Assembly (NCBI RefSeq): GCF_006483455.1
Contig: NZ_PPPU01000005.1
Span: 1 to 64,000, forward strand
Direction: 5' to 3'
Origin: Methylomonas koyamae
GTDB taxonomy: Bacteria; Pseudomonadota; Gammaproteobacteria; Methylococcales; Methylomonadaceae
DNA: 64,000 nucleotides
In this document: piece after piece, positions 16,609 through 27,336 of the stretch
Layout: the number at the start of each line of letters is the position of its first letter
Numbering within the stretch: position 1 is the first letter of the stretch
Notes under the pieces: generated by a model
Seen by the model: only the letters and a program-made list of their open reading frames with translations
Database searches by the model: none
What the model was told of the DNA's origin: nothing
Translations under genes and position numbers: made by a program

Positions 16609-18444
16609 ATGTTTGCCAGTGACGCGCTCAAAGAAAAACTCATCGTCGTAGCGGAACACGACGAAATCTCGGCGTTGAAAATCGTTTCCACGCTTAAAGC
16701 CAAAGGCTTTACCAATATTAGCCAAGCCGGCAGCGGCGAGCAAATTTACCAACTACTGCGCCCGCACAGCAGCACCCCGGAAGCCATCGGCCTGATCGTC
16801 TTGAATACGGCTTTGCCTCTGTGCAAAGTCCATGAAATGTGCCGCAACCTTTCGAGCACCGCGGCGGCTTCGGTGATTCCCGTGGTCTTGTTGGACAACG
16901 AAAACTTCGACTGCCCCTCCGATCACTGCTCGATCGAACCGGAAACCGATTGCCTCACTTATAGAATCCACACCCCGGTCAATACTCAAGAGTTGTTGCT
17001 GGCGGTGAAATTTTTGCTGAGTCTGAAACAAGAACGCCAACTTCGTCAGCGCCAGGAAGAGCAATTGATTAACGAGTTGGCGGCAAAAAACGTCATCGAC
17101 GCCAAACTCAAGTTTCTGGTAGCGCACGACGAACTAACCGGCTTGTTCAATCGCAGCAGCTTCGAACGCCAGTTGCGGCTGATTTTGAATCGCAGCAACA
17201 AAACCCAAAAAGACGGCGCGTTGTTGTTCATCGACGTTGACCGCTTCAGCCTGATCAACGAGTTGGAAGGTTTCGAAGTCGGCGACCGTCTGCTGGTGGA
17301 GCTGGCCATTCTGGTCCGCAAACTAACCCCCCCGGCCAGCCTGTTCGCCCGCATCGGTGCCGACGAGTTTTGCCTGTTCGTCGAGAACAAGACCAAAAAA
17401 CAGGCGCAGATACTGGCCGAAACCATCAAAAATACGGTCGACAATTTCCGTTTTTTCACCGGCGAAGTTTGCTACAGCGCCTCGGTTTCGATCGGTATTG
17501 CCACGCTGGACAACTCGGTATCGGCCTTTCATCCGGGGGAAATGATCCTGCATGCACGCCAGGCCTGCAATTTCGCGAAAAACACAGGCCGCGACAAGGT
17601 CTGCGTGTATAACAGCGAAGACGTTACCGTCAAGGAAAGGCGACGCGATATCTATTGGGTGCCGTTAATCCGTAGGGCATTGCGCGACAACAATTTGTTT
17701 CTGGTCTTCCAGCCCGTGGTGCAGTTGACCGACGGCAATATTTCCCATTACGAAGTTTTGCTCAGAATGCGCGGCGAGGGCGACGAGATCATCACCCCGG
17801 ACCAATTCATTCCGGTCGCTGAGCGCACCGGTTTAATCCATGCAATCGACTTATGGGTGGTGGAAAACGCGATCGATTTTCTGGCGGCGTTGCCGTCGTA
17901 TATGTCATACGTGTCGCTGGCCATTAACCTGTCGAGTACCGCTTTTCAATACCCGGATTTGTTGTCTACGATCAGCGACAAGCTGGAAATGACCTGGATC
18001 GATGCCGGCCGCCTGACCTTCGAAATTACCGAAACCGCCGCCGTCGACAACTTCGACAAGACCCGGCACATGATCAACAAAATCCGCTCCTTGGGCTGTA
18101 AATTCGCGCTCGACGATTTCGGTGCCGGATTTTGTTCCTTCAATTACCTGAAAACCTTTCCGGTCGATTACGTAAAAATCGACGGCCAATTTATTAGAAA
18201 CCTGCTGGAAAACGAAACCGACCAGATTCTGGTGAAATCGATGGTAGAAATCGCTTCCAAACTGGGCAAGAAAACCATTGCCGAATTTGTCGAATCCACC
18301 GGCACCGCACTCAAGTTAAAAGAAATCGGCGTTAATTTCGGCCAGGGTTACGCATTCGGGAAACCCGACCGCAATTTAATCGATAGCCAGGTTTCCAATG
18401 CAATATTGTTCGCTGCCCCGAAGTCGACGACCACGATCAATTAG
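16609..18444 (+). CDS. GGDEF/EAL protein with degenerate receiver domain
   Basis: 611 residues: an N-terminal receiver-like domain (1-135), coiled-coil linker, GGDEF domain (about 165-325) and EAL domain (about 345-595). The receiver has Asn66 where the phosphorylated Asp normally lies (LIVLNTALP) and Thr122 in place of the conserved Lys, so it probably cannot be phosphorylated. The cyclase signature is GADEF (250-254). The EAL side keeps Glu382 in EVLLRM, NLSS, EITE, LDDFGAG, VKID and GQGYAFGKP, so cyclic-di-GMP phosphodiesterase activity is plausible. It is cytoplasmic with no membrane helix. Divergent to the HDOD gene. Confidence 0.92.
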   Translation: MFASDALKEKLIVVAEHDEISALKIVSTLKAKGFTNISQAGSGEQIYQLLRPHSSTPEAIGLIVLNTALPLCKVHEMCRNLSSTAAASVIPVVLLDNENFDCPSDHCSIEPETDCLTYRIHTPVNTQELLLAVKFLLSLKQERQLRQRQEEQLINELAAKNVIDAKLKFLVAHDELTGLFNRSSFERQLRLILNRSNKTQKDGALLFIDVDRFSLINELEGFEVGDRLLVELAILVRKLTPPASLFARIGADEFCLFVENKTKKQAQILAETIKNTVDNFRFFTGEVCYSASVSIGIATLDNSVSAFHPGEMILHARQACNFAKNTGRDKVCVYNSEDVTVKERRRDIYWVPLIRRALRDNNLFLVFQPVVQLTDGNISHYEVLLRMRGEGDEIITPDQFIPVAERTGLIHAIDLWVVENAIDFLAALPSYMSYVSLAINLSSTAFQYPDLLSTISDKLEMTWIDAGRLTFEITETAAVDNFDKTRHMINKIRSLGCKFALDDFGAGFCSFNYLKTFPVDYVKIDGQFIRNLLENETDQILVKSMVEIASKLGKKTIAEFVESTGTALKLKEIGVNFGQGYAFGKPDRNLIDSQVSNAILFAAPKSTTTIN

Positions 18445-18593
18445 AGTTATTCGGGGGAAATTCCCGTTGATATCGGCCGGCCAATTAGTTTACCGGCATG
18501 CTTTGCTCTGGTATATTCGGATTCGGCAACAATATTTGCCTTTACATCGTGCTTAAACTTTAATAAATAAAATTAAAACAAGGGGGAAGGACT

Positions 18594-19070
18594 ATGGCTG
18601 AATTGCTTTTCATAGCGACCACTATTTTTGTGGCTTATGTGATATTTGTAGTGCTGGGGGGGAAGAAAGATACGTCGGAAAGCCCGCAAGCCGAGGCAGC
18701 AAAACCTGAAGCCGCCAAACCGGCGCCGCAGCCGGAACCAGCCGCCCCGCCCGCCGCCGTCAAAACCGCAGAAAAACCCGCAAAACCAGCCCCCGCCAAA
18801 CCTTCCGCAAAAACCGCAACCAAGGCCGCTCCGGCCAAACCGGCCACAACCAAACCGGCCGCTAACGCCGACAGCCTGAAAAACCCGAAAACCGGCGAAG
18901 TCGCCAAGTTTCCGGCCAGCTACGCCTTTGCCAAACGCTGGATTAAAGATGCACTGGTAGAAGAAGGCCTGCTGGACAAGGTTTACAAGAACAATGAGCT
19001 GGACGAGGCCGTCAATGCCAAAATTCAGGCCGCGCTGCAACAGTTAAGAACATTGGACAAATACCAGTAA
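18594..19070 (+). CDS. Membrane-anchored Lys/Pro/Ala-rich protein of unknown function
   Basis: 158 residues. One N-terminal membrane helix (about 3-21, LLFIATTIFVAYVIFVVLG) is followed by a low-complexity linker of Ala, Lys and Pro (about 30-100) and a small charged helical C-terminal domain (about 103-158, containing FAKRWIKDALVEEGLLDKVY). A strong ribosome-binding site (GGGGGAAGG) precedes the ATG. The linker resembles histone-H1-like tails and TonB-type periplasm-spanning linkers, but composition alone cannot decide. I do not recognise the C-terminal domain. It stands between the GGDEF/EAL gene and convergent pilR. Confidence 0.75.
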   Translation: MAELLFIATTIFVAYVIFVVLGGKKDTSESPQAEAAKPEAAKPAPQPEPAAPPAAVKTAEKPAKPAPAKPSAKTATKAAPAKPATTKPAANADSLKNPKTGEVAKFPASYAFAKRWIKDALVEEGLLDKVYKNNELDEAVNAKIQAALQQLRTLDKYQ

Positions 19071-19084
19071 CCACGCAGCGCCTG

Positions 19085-19112
19085 CGGCAGCCTTGCGGGC
19101 GACAGGCTGCCG
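19085..19112. terminator. Hairpin between convergent genes
   Basis: CGGCAGCC (19085-19092) and GGCTGCCG (19105-19112) are perfect complements around a 12-nt loop. It lies in the 47-base gap between the Lys/Pro/Ala-rich gene and the end of pilR, where a bidirectional terminator would be useful. There is no T tract on either side, so intrinsic termination is uncertain. Confidence 0.45.
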
Positions 19113-19117
19113 GCCGC

Positions 19118-20458
19118 TTATTCCAGGCCGAGTTTCTTCAAGCGGTAACGCAATGAGCGGAAACTCATCCCCAAATATTTGGCTGTCGCCGTTTTGTTCC
19201 AGCGGTTTTCTTCCAGGGCCGAACTCAATGCCTTTTTCTCGATATCTTCCAAATAGCTTTCCAGCGACATTTTTTCGGCATTGAAATCTTCGGCCACAGC
19301 CAAATCCAAGCCCATCGGTAAATTCAGATCGTCCACCTGAATCACGCCGCCCTCGTGCAACGCCAGAGCTCGCTCCAGAATATTTTCCAACTCGCGGACG
19401 TTGCCGGGAAAATAATATTGCTTCAACGCGCTGAGCGCCGCATCGGATAACTCCGGCTTGGCAATGCCGTTGTTACGGGCCAAGCCTTGCAACAGATGTG
19501 CGGTCAATTGCGGAATATCGGCCGCCCGCGCCCTTAACGGCGGCAAACTCAACTCGATCACATTGATCCGGTAATACAAGTCCTGCCGAAAACTGCCTTC
19601 CTGGACCATTTTGGCTAAATCCCGGTGGGTGGCACTCAGCAGGCGCACATCCACCGGAATCTCGAGTTGCTCGCCAATCGGCCGGATTTTCTTTTCTTGT
19701 ATCGCTCTCAGTAATTTGACTTGCAGCGCCAACGGCAAATCGGCCACTTCGTCCAAAAACAGGGTGCCGCCGTCCGCAGCTTGGAACAAGCCCTGCTTGT
19801 CGCTGACCGCCCCGGTAAAACTGCCTTTTTTATGGCCGAAGAACTCGCTTTCCATCAATTCATGCGGGATCGCACCGCAGTTAATCGCGACAAATGCCTT
19901 ATCGCTACGGGGGCTTTGCTGATGGATCAACCGCGCCACCAACTCCTTGCCGGAGCCGGATTCGCCGCTGATATATACCGGCGCCTGATTGCGCGCGACC
20001 TTATCGATCTTCGAGCGGATATTGCGCATTGGCATCGATTCGCCGAGTAACAAATCACGAGTGCGACGTTCTTTTTCCGCCACCCGGTTCAACGAGATCT
20101 GCAAGGCATGACTGACCAACTGCCGCAACACCGCCAGATCGACCGGTTTCGACAGAAAATCGAAAGCGCCTTTTTTCATGGCCTTGATCGCAACATCCAT
20201 ACTGCCGTGGGCCGTAATCACCGCCACCGGCAATTGCAAACCTTGGCTCTGGATGTAATCGACCAGTTCCAGACCGTCGCCATCCGGCAAGCGCATGTCG
20301 GTCAGACATAAATCGAAAGATCGGCTGGTTAACCAATGCTTGGCTTCGGCTAGCGTCGCCGCGCAGCAGGTTTGGATTTGCATCCGGTTTAGCGTGATCT
20401 CCAATAACTCCCGAATATCGGGTTCGTCATCAACCAACAAAGTAACAGGCATATTCAT
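19118..20458 (-). CDS. pilR: Type IV pilus response regulator PilR-like (sigma-54 activator)
   Basis: 446 residues: receiver (1-120, Asp10-Asp11 pair, phosphoacceptor Asp54 in LTDMRLPDG, Lys in FLSKPVD), AAA+ domain (about 135-370, Walker A GESGSGKE, sigma-54 loop GSFTGA, the serine variant seen in PilR, and LFLDEVADL), and Fis-type helix-turn-helix (NKTATAKYLGMSFRSLRYRLKK). PilR activates sigma-54 transcription of the major pilin gene. It overlaps the kinase gene by 4 bases (ATGA). No pilin gene is in the window, so the pilus role follows from the family and from pairing with a PilS-type kinase. Confidence 0.9.
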   Translation of the reverse strand: MNMPVTLLVDDEPDIRELLEITLNRMQIQTCCAATLAEAKHWLTSRSFDLCLTDMRLPDGDGLELVDYIQSQGLQLPVAVITAHGSMDVAIKAMKKGAFDFLSKPVDLAVLRQLVSHALQISLNRVAEKERRTRDLLLGESMPMRNIRSKIDKVARNQAPVYISGESGSGKELVARLIHQQSPRSDKAFVAINCGAIPHELMESEFFGHKKGSFTGAVSDKQGLFQAADGGTLFLDEVADLPLALQVKLLRAIQEKKIRPIGEQLEIPVDVRLLSATHRDLAKMVQEGSFRQDLYYRINVIELSLPPLRARAADIPQLTAHLLQGLARNNGIAKPELSDAALSALKQYYFPGNVRELENILERALALHEGGVIQVDDLNLPMGLDLAVAEDFNAEKMSLESYLEDIEKKALSSALEENRWNKTATAKYLGMSFRSLRYRLKKLGLE

Positions 20459-22077
20459 ATTTCAATCGCCGCGCGATCGGCGTTCGCCAATAACAAGGTA
20501 AAACAGGATTTTTCGCCGGGGGCGTAATACAACTCCGCCCGATTCAATTCGGCCAATTCCCTGGAGATATAGAGCCCTAGCCCGGTACCCTGGTGAGACG
20601 TGGTGAAAAACGGTTCGAACAGATGCTGTAGGTTGTCGGCATTTATCCCCGGACCGTTGTCGATGACGCTGATGTAAGGCGAGCCCTGAGCCATGCCCGC
20701 TTCGATCATCAGCGGTCCAGCTTCCGGGCGGCCATACTTCAGCGCGTTGGCGCACAGATTATCCAGAATCTGTTTCAAATGCCCGCCGTCGATGTATGCG
20801 CCCAGGCCTTGGGCTTTAAACGACACATTAAATGTGTCTTCTTTCAGCCCCAGATTCAGCCGTTGCTCGCTCAAGTAGGCCGGCAGCCACTGGTCCAGCG
20901 CAATTGTCTGCTTATGCGAGGGCGTCCGCCGCGACAGCTTGAGAATATCCTCGATAATACCATTCACCCGCTGGCAATGAACCCGGACGATTTCGGTTAA
21001 GCGCAAATCCTGGGCCTCCAGGGCGCGGGACTCGGCCAGCAATTGGCCGGCATGACTGATAGCCGCTAGCGGGTTGCGGATTTCGTGGGCGATACTGGCC
21101 GTCAGTCGACCCAAAGAAGCCAGTTTGCTTTGTTGCAGGCGCTGGTTGTACAAGGCGATGTCTTCGAAAATCAGCATATTCAAGGTTTCGCCGTCCATCA
21201 GCAGTGCCGAGAACCGGACTTGAATTTCACTTCGATCGGGCAAAGACACGATGGCAAAATCCTGTTCCCGGTGTTCGCGCCACAACTCGAAAGCCTGTTG
21301 CAATTGCGGCGAGATGTCGGCCAATGTGGCTGGCTGCCGTTCCAGCCCCAATAAGCGCAATGCCGACTGGTTGGATAACTGGGTCGCCTCACCGTCGTCG
21401 ACAATCATGATGCCGGATTGTAAATGCTGAATGATGTAGCGGTTCAAGCTTTCCAGCCGGGCGATGGTCTGCGCGTGGCGTTGCGCCAGAATCGCGGCCT
21501 GCTCGGCCCGCTGCGCCATTATCACCGACAGAAAAGCGATCGAAAAGAACGCCACGCCAAGCATGCCGGCATAGGTGAGCGTGGTAGTTTCAAACGCCCG
21601 AGTCTGAATCGCATACACTTCTTCGGTCAGAATCGCCACACTCGCCAACGCGGCAAACAAGATCGCACACCGCCCGCCGACCAACAGCCCGCCGGCCGCA
21701 ATCGAAATCGCCAGCAAGATGCCAATGCCGCTACCGACCCCGCCGCTGGCATGCATCATCAGCGTAATCAATACGATATCGGTAAAAATAAACAGTTGGG
21801 CCAATCTGGCGTAACCCAAACGCTGTCGAAATGCGATTGGCGCGGCAATCAGCGAAATCGCCAAATAAGCCAAACTGGCGAACTGGTACAATGCGGTGTC
21901 GTAAGAGCCGAGTAGGGACGGACCGAAACGCAAATAAAACAGCATTGCGAACAGGCTGGCGGTTACGAAACGGTACAAGGCAAAGATTTTCAGCATCAGC
22001 CAAGCCTGCAGACTGGGAATACCGTAACCTTTGGAAAAGGGACAGGGGTATAAAGTATCGGCCGCTGGCATTCGCAT
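20455..22077 (-). CDS. pilS: Type IV pilus sensor kinase PilS-like
   Basis: 540 residues from ATG at 22077. The N-terminal half has six predicted membrane helices (about 30-205), as in PilS, without a large periplasmic domain. A PAS domain (about 225-325) follows, then the dimerisation domain with SIAHEIRNPLAAI and an ATPase domain (NLCANALKYG, DNGPGI, GTGLGLYISREL). It would phosphorylate PilR. The frame is open to a TTG at 22122, but the ATG is preferred; no strong ribosome-binding site is visible. Divergent from sucC with about 100 bases between. Confidence 0.9.
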   Translation of the reverse strand: MRMPAADTLYPCPFSKGYGIPSLQAWLMLKIFALYRFVTASLFAMLFYLRFGPSLLGSYDTALYQFASLAYLAISLIAAPIAFRQRLGYARLAQLFIFTDIVLITLMMHASGGVGSGIGILLAISIAAGGLLVGGRCAILFAALASVAILTEEVYAIQTRAFETTTLTYAGMLGVAFFSIAFLSVIMAQRAEQAAILAQRHAQTIARLESLNRYIIQHLQSGIMIVDDGEATQLSNQSALRLLGLERQPATLADISPQLQQAFELWREHREQDFAIVSLPDRSEIQVRFSALLMDGETLNMLIFEDIALYNQRLQQSKLASLGRLTASIAHEIRNPLAAISHAGQLLAESRALEAQDLRLTEIVRVHCQRVNGIIEDILKLSRRTPSHKQTIALDQWLPAYLSEQRLNLGLKEDTFNVSFKAQGLGAYIDGGHLKQILDNLCANALKYGRPEAGPLMIEAGMAQGSPYISVIDNGPGINADNLQHLFEPFFTTSHQGTGLGLYISRELAELNRAELYYAPGEKSCFTLLLANADRAAIEI

Positions 22078-22175
22078 TGCCCGTCGTTTTTTCAGGAGTT
22101 GGTTAAAATTAGCGTCCGGCAATCATAGCACCAACTCGAAACGCCGCGATGCCCGCCTCAATATGGAGCACCTAG

Positions 22176-23344
<1,169 letters not shown>

Positions 23345-23345
<1 letters not shown>

Positions 23346-24217
23346 TGAGCATTTTGATCGACAAAAACACTAAAGTCATTTGCCAGGGCTTTACCGGCAA
23401 ACAAGGCACCTTCCACTCCGAACAGGCCCTGGCCTACGGCACCCAACTGGTCGGCGGCGTCACGCCGGGCCGCGGCGGTTCCACTCACCTGGAGCTACCG
23501 GTGTTCGATACGGTGGAGCAAGCGGTCAAAGCCACCGGCGCCAATGCGACGATGATCTACGTGCCGCCGTTTTTCGCCGCCGATGCGATTTTGGAAGCGG
23601 TCGCGGCCGGCATCGAATTGATCGTCTGCATCACCGAGGGTATTCCGGTACTGCAGATGCTGAAAGTCAAAGCCGCGATGCAAGGCACCCAATCCTTGCT
23701 GGTCGGCCCCAACTGCCCCGGCGTGATCACGCCCGGCCAATGCAAGATCGGCATCATGCCCGGCCATATTCACCAGCCCGGCAAAATCGGCATCGTCTCC
23801 CGCTCCGGCACCCTGACCTACGAAGCGGTACACCAAACCACCCGCGAAGGCTTGGGCCAGAGCACCTGCGTCGGCATCGGCGGCGACCCGATCCACGGCA
23901 TGAACTTCATCGACGTGTTGCGCCGGTTCCAGGACGATCCGCAAACCGAGGGCATCGTCATGGTCGGCGAAATCGGCGGTAGCGACGAGGAACAGGCCGC
24001 GGAATTCATCAAAGCCCAGGTCACGAAACCGGTGGTCGGTTACATCGCCGGCCAGACTGCACCGCCCGGTAAACGCATGGGCCACGCCGGTGCCATCGTC
24101 ACCGGCGGCAGCGGCACGGCAGAAGGCAAGGTCGCAGCGATGAAAGCGGCCGGCGTCAGCATGGTCAGTTCGCCGTCGGATATCGGTGCGGCCATGCGGG
24201 ATTGTTTTTCGAAGTAG
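23345..24217 (+). CDS. sucD: Succinyl-CoA synthetase alpha subunit
   Basis: 290 residues (E. coli 289). It carries the CoA-binding Rossmann domain and the phosphohistidine. [18 protein letters not shown] starts the CoA fold; [11 protein letters not shown] and [16 protein letters not shown] are typical; the active-site His lies in [11 protein letters not shown] (about residue 246). The start overlaps the sucC stop, so the two are translationally coupled. nadE begins 3 bases after its stop. Confidence 0.95.
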
Positions 24218-24220
24218 CCA

Positions 24221-25867
24221 ATGCCGTTGAAAATCGCGTTAGCCCAACTCAATTTCACCGTCGCCGACATTGCCGACAACGTGGGCAAAATCCTGGCCGC
24301 AGCCGAACAAGCCCGCGAGCGGCGAGCCGACATCGTTGTGTTCCCCGAATTGTGCGTGACCGGCTATCCGCCGGAAGACCTGTTACTGCGAGCCGATTTC
24401 TTGGCTCAATCGGAACAGGCCGTTCGGCAACTGGTCGCGCAAATTCAAGGCATCGTCGCAGTGATCGGCTTCCCGCGCCGCCGGGATGGCAAGTTGTACA
24501 ACGCCGCGGCTGCCATCCGCGACGGAGCCATCGTCGCCGAGTACCATAAAACCGCGCTGCCCAACTACGGCGTGTTCGACGAGCAACGCTATTTCGAGCC
24601 CGGAACCGGCTGTTGCGTATTCGAAGCCAATGGCCGCAAGTTGGCACTGGCGATCTGCGAGGATGTCTGGCTGCCCGCCACCATGGCCGCTAACCGCGAT
24701 GCCGGCGCCGACATCGTGCTGGCCTTGAATGCGTCGCCGTTCCACGCCTGCAAGATGCAGCAGCGCGAGGACATCATCTGCAATCATGTCCGCACCGCCG
24801 GCATCCCGCTGGTGTACGTCAACCAGATCGGCGGCCAGGACGAACTGATATTCGACGGCGCCTCGTTCGTCGCCGATAAAAGCGGCGAAGTGGTTTATCG
24901 CGCGGCGGAATTCGAAGAGCAACTCGATGTAGTCGAATTCGACGGCACTTTGCCGGCCCAAACCGGCATCGTTGCGCTGTACCAGCCCATCGTCAGCGAA
25001 TACAAGGCCTTGTTGCTTGGGATTCGCGACTACGTGCGCAAGAACGGCTTTCACGGCGCAATTCTGGGCCTGTCCGGCGGCATCGATTCAGCGCTGGTAC
25101 TGGCACTGGCCGCCGATGCGCTCGGCGCCGACCGGGTGGAGGCGGTGGCAATGCCGTCGCGCTATACCGCCGACATCAGCAACGAAGACGCCAGACTGGA
25201 AGCCGAAGCCCTCGGCGTGAAATTCCATACCCTACCGATCGAACCGGCAGTCAACGCCTTCAACCAGATGCTGGCGCCCCTGTTCGCCGGCAGCCGGAAA
25301 GACACCACCGAGGAAAATATCCAGGCCCGCTGCCGCGGCGTATTGCTGATGGCCTTATCCAACAAGCAGGGTAAACTGCTGCTGACCACCGGCAACAAGA
25401 GCGAAATGAGCGTTGGCTACGCCACGCTTTACGGCGACATGGCCGGCGGTTTTGCGCCGTTGAAGGATGTATCCAAATTGATGGTTTATAAACTGGCCGA
25501 ATACCGCAACAGCCTGTCGCCGGTGATTCCGGAGCGGGTCATCACCCGGCCGCCGTCGGCCGAACTGGCGCCGGACCAAAAAGACGAAGACTCGCTGCCG
25601 CCCTACTCGATCCTGGATCCGATTCTGGCCCTCTACATCGAGCAGGACCAATCAGCCGCAGACATCGTCGCCCTGGGTTATCCGCGCGACGCGGTCGAAC
25701 GCGCCATCTCGCTGGTCGACCGCAACGAATACAAACGCCGGCAATCGCCGCCGGGCATTCGCATTACGCCTAGAGCCTTCGGCCGCGACCGGCGTTACCC
25801 CATTTCATCGGCTTACCGCGGCACCGCCGCGCTTAATCCAACAGCGCCCGACAACGTTAAGGAGTAA
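24221..25867 (+). CDS. nadE: Glutamine-dependent NAD+ synthetase
   Basis: 548 residues, the bacterial two-domain form. The N-terminal nitrilase-like glutaminase (about 1-250) has Glu in VVFPELCVTGYPPEDLLLR, the Lys region YHKTALPNYGVFDE and catalytic Cys in LAICEDVW. The C-terminal synthetase (about 270-548) has the PP-loop LGLSGGIDSALVLALAADAL (in parts: LSGGIDSAL) and TTGNKSEMSVGYATLYGD. It converts deamido-NAD+ to NAD+ using ammonia channelled from glutamine. It follows sucD directly, probably in one operon. Confidence 0.96.
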   Translation: MPLKIALAQLNFTVADIADNVGKILAAAEQARERRADIVVFPELCVTGYPPEDLLLRADFLAQSEQAVRQLVAQIQGIVAVIGFPRRRDGKLYNAAAAIRDGAIVAEYHKTALPNYGVFDEQRYFEPGTGCCVFEANGRKLALAICEDVWLPATMAANRDAGADIVLALNASPFHACKMQQREDIICNHVRTAGIPLVYVNQIGGQDELIFDGASFVADKSGEVVYRAAEFEEQLDVVEFDGTLPAQTGIVALYQPIVSEYKALLLGIRDYVRKNGFHGAILGLSGGIDSALVLALAADALGADRVEAVAMPSRYTADISNEDARLEAEALGVKFHTLPIEPAVNAFNQMLAPLFAGSRKDTTEENIQARCRGVLLMALSNKQGKLLLTTGNKSEMSVGYATLYGDMAGGFAPLKDVSKLMVYKLAEYRNSLSPVIPERVITRPPSAELAPDQKDEDSLPPYSILDPILALYIEQDQSAADIVALGYPRDAVERAISLVDRNEYKRRQSPPGIRITPRAFGRDRRYPISSAYRGTAALNPTAPDNVKE

Positions 25868-25871
25868 ATTC

Positions 25872-26996
25872 ATGTCAATATTGCGTACCGTTTTAATCTC
25901 TACCGCACTGCTGCTGACGGCTGAGAACGGTCTAGCCCGCGAAATTAATATTCCAGTGCCGATGGAATACCGCTTTATCAAGAGCGTTTTGGTTAACCAA
26001 CTCTACACCGGCCCGGACGAATCGGTGCGGGCCTGGAAAGACGGCAAACAATGCAGCTATCTGGACCTGGACCATCCGCAAATCAGCGGCGAAAACGGCC
26101 AAGTCAAAATCCAGAACAACGTCCAGGCCCGGATCGGCACCGCTTTGGGCGGCAAATGCATGGCGCTGGTGGAATGGTCCGGTATCCTGCAGACCTTTCA
26201 GCAACCCACCGTGGACGCTTCGGGAAATGTGCTGAGCTTTCCGGTCACCCAGCTCAACGCGTTCGACCGCAACGGCCAGCCGCTGAATATCAGCCAGTTG
26301 CAATCCTTGATCAAGAAAGCCGCCGAACCGAAACTGTCCGGTTTGAAAATCGACTTGAACCAGGTCCGGCCGGACATCGCTAAAGCTCTGGTGCCTTACA
26401 TCGCCGCCGATCACAGCGAAGACTTGCACGATACGATCAACAGCTTGCGCTTCAACCAAGCCAAGGCCGACGCCAACGGCTTACAAATCAATTTGGGCTA
26501 CACGGCCGACAACCCGAACCCGAACAACGTCAAACCGGCTGCGGTTCTAACCGAAACCGAATTGAAACAATGGCGCGCGCTGTGGCAGAACTGGCAGGCT
26601 TCCCTGGACAAATCGATCGCCACTGCCCAGTTGGGCGGCAATGCCGAGGACACCCGGGCCAAACTGCACGAAGTGTTGCAAAAAGCCGGCACGGCCTTCG
26701 AGCAAGGCCTGAGCAGCGAATCGGTCGCCGAGAACGACCCGGTGCGCAAGTTTTTCAACAGCTCGTGGGATACCTTCGCCCCGTTGTTGCGCGACGCCTC
26801 CAGCCAATTGCCGGGCGGCGAAAAATTGCGTTACGTCACGCTGATTGCCGCGACCGACTTGATGTACGAATTGGAATCGATCGGCTCACCGTTGGGCCTG
26901 GAAGTCTCTTCCAACGGTTTGCGCAAACTGGCCCGCTCTTTGATCGCTCAGGAATCGGTTAAAAACAAGGGCAAGAAAGGCAAGCGCAAAGGCTGA
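25872..26996 (+). CDS. Exported protein of unknown function
   Basis: 374 residues with a signal peptide (cleavage near GLA-RE, about residue 22). There are no further membrane helices, so it should be periplasmic. The N-terminal half (about 25-150) looks beta-rich, with EINIPVPMEYRFIKSVLVNQLYTG opening the mature chain (in parts: EINIPVPMEYRF, IKSVLVNQLY); the C-terminal half is helical and ends in a basic tail (KNKGKKGKRKG). AAGGAG lies 7 bases before the ATG. It starts 4 bases after nadE and is probably the last gene of the sucCD-nadE operon. I do not recognise the family. Confidence 0.8.
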   Translation: MSILRTVLISTALLLTAENGLAREINIPVPMEYRFIKSVLVNQLYTGPDESVRAWKDGKQCSYLDLDHPQISGENGQVKIQNNVQARIGTALGGKCMALVEWSGILQTFQQPTVDASGNVLSFPVTQLNAFDRNGQPLNISQLQSLIKKAAEPKLSGLKIDLNQVRPDIAKALVPYIAADHSEDLHDTINSLRFNQAKADANGLQINLGYTADNPNPNNVKPAAVLTETELKQWRALWQNWQASLDKSIATAQLGGNAEDTRAKLHEVLQKAGTAFEQGLSSESVAENDPVRKFFNSSWDTFAPLLRDASSQLPGGEKLRYVTLIAATDLMYELESIGSPLGLEVSSNGLRKLARSLIAQESVKNKGKKGKRKG

Positions 26997-27336
26997 TCCG
27001 GCGGGTGTCGCCTCCTTGACGCTCGTCAAACCCAGCCTGCAGCCCTGAATAACGCTTTAGTCTGCCGGGTCGCGCCGACATATCTATCTCCACGGGATTA
27101 AAGCCCGCACGCTTCCGGCTAGGCTGCGGCGGGCGGTGCATCCCGATCTAGGGCACTTGGACAGCGTTTCCGGTGCCGATAGCCTCCGCCGCTTAACTTG
27201 TTTGTTTTAGCGAAAATTTACGTTAAGCTTGCCAGCCAGCCGCACGGAACGCGAGTATCCCAACCCGCAGGGCCGGATCGTCGGTGCCTCGCCCGACAGC
27301 TTTCCGGCGCTCGAGAAACTCCAAAGCGAGCGAAAC
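26997..27336. other. Intergenic region before the ethylene-receptor-like gene
   Basis: 340 bases without a convincing gene. It holds an inverted repeat GCCCGC (27103-27108) / GCGGGC (27129-27134) with a 20-base loop that lacks a T tract, and a short AT-rich stretch around 27196-27230 that may contain the promoter of the following gene. I do not recognise a riboswitch. Confidence 0.5.

Noticed and set aside
26997-27336. Cyclic-di-GMP riboswitch before the ethylene-receptor-like gene
   Set aside because: The GEMM-I core and tetraloop pattern are absent. Only a GC-rich inverted repeat is seen.
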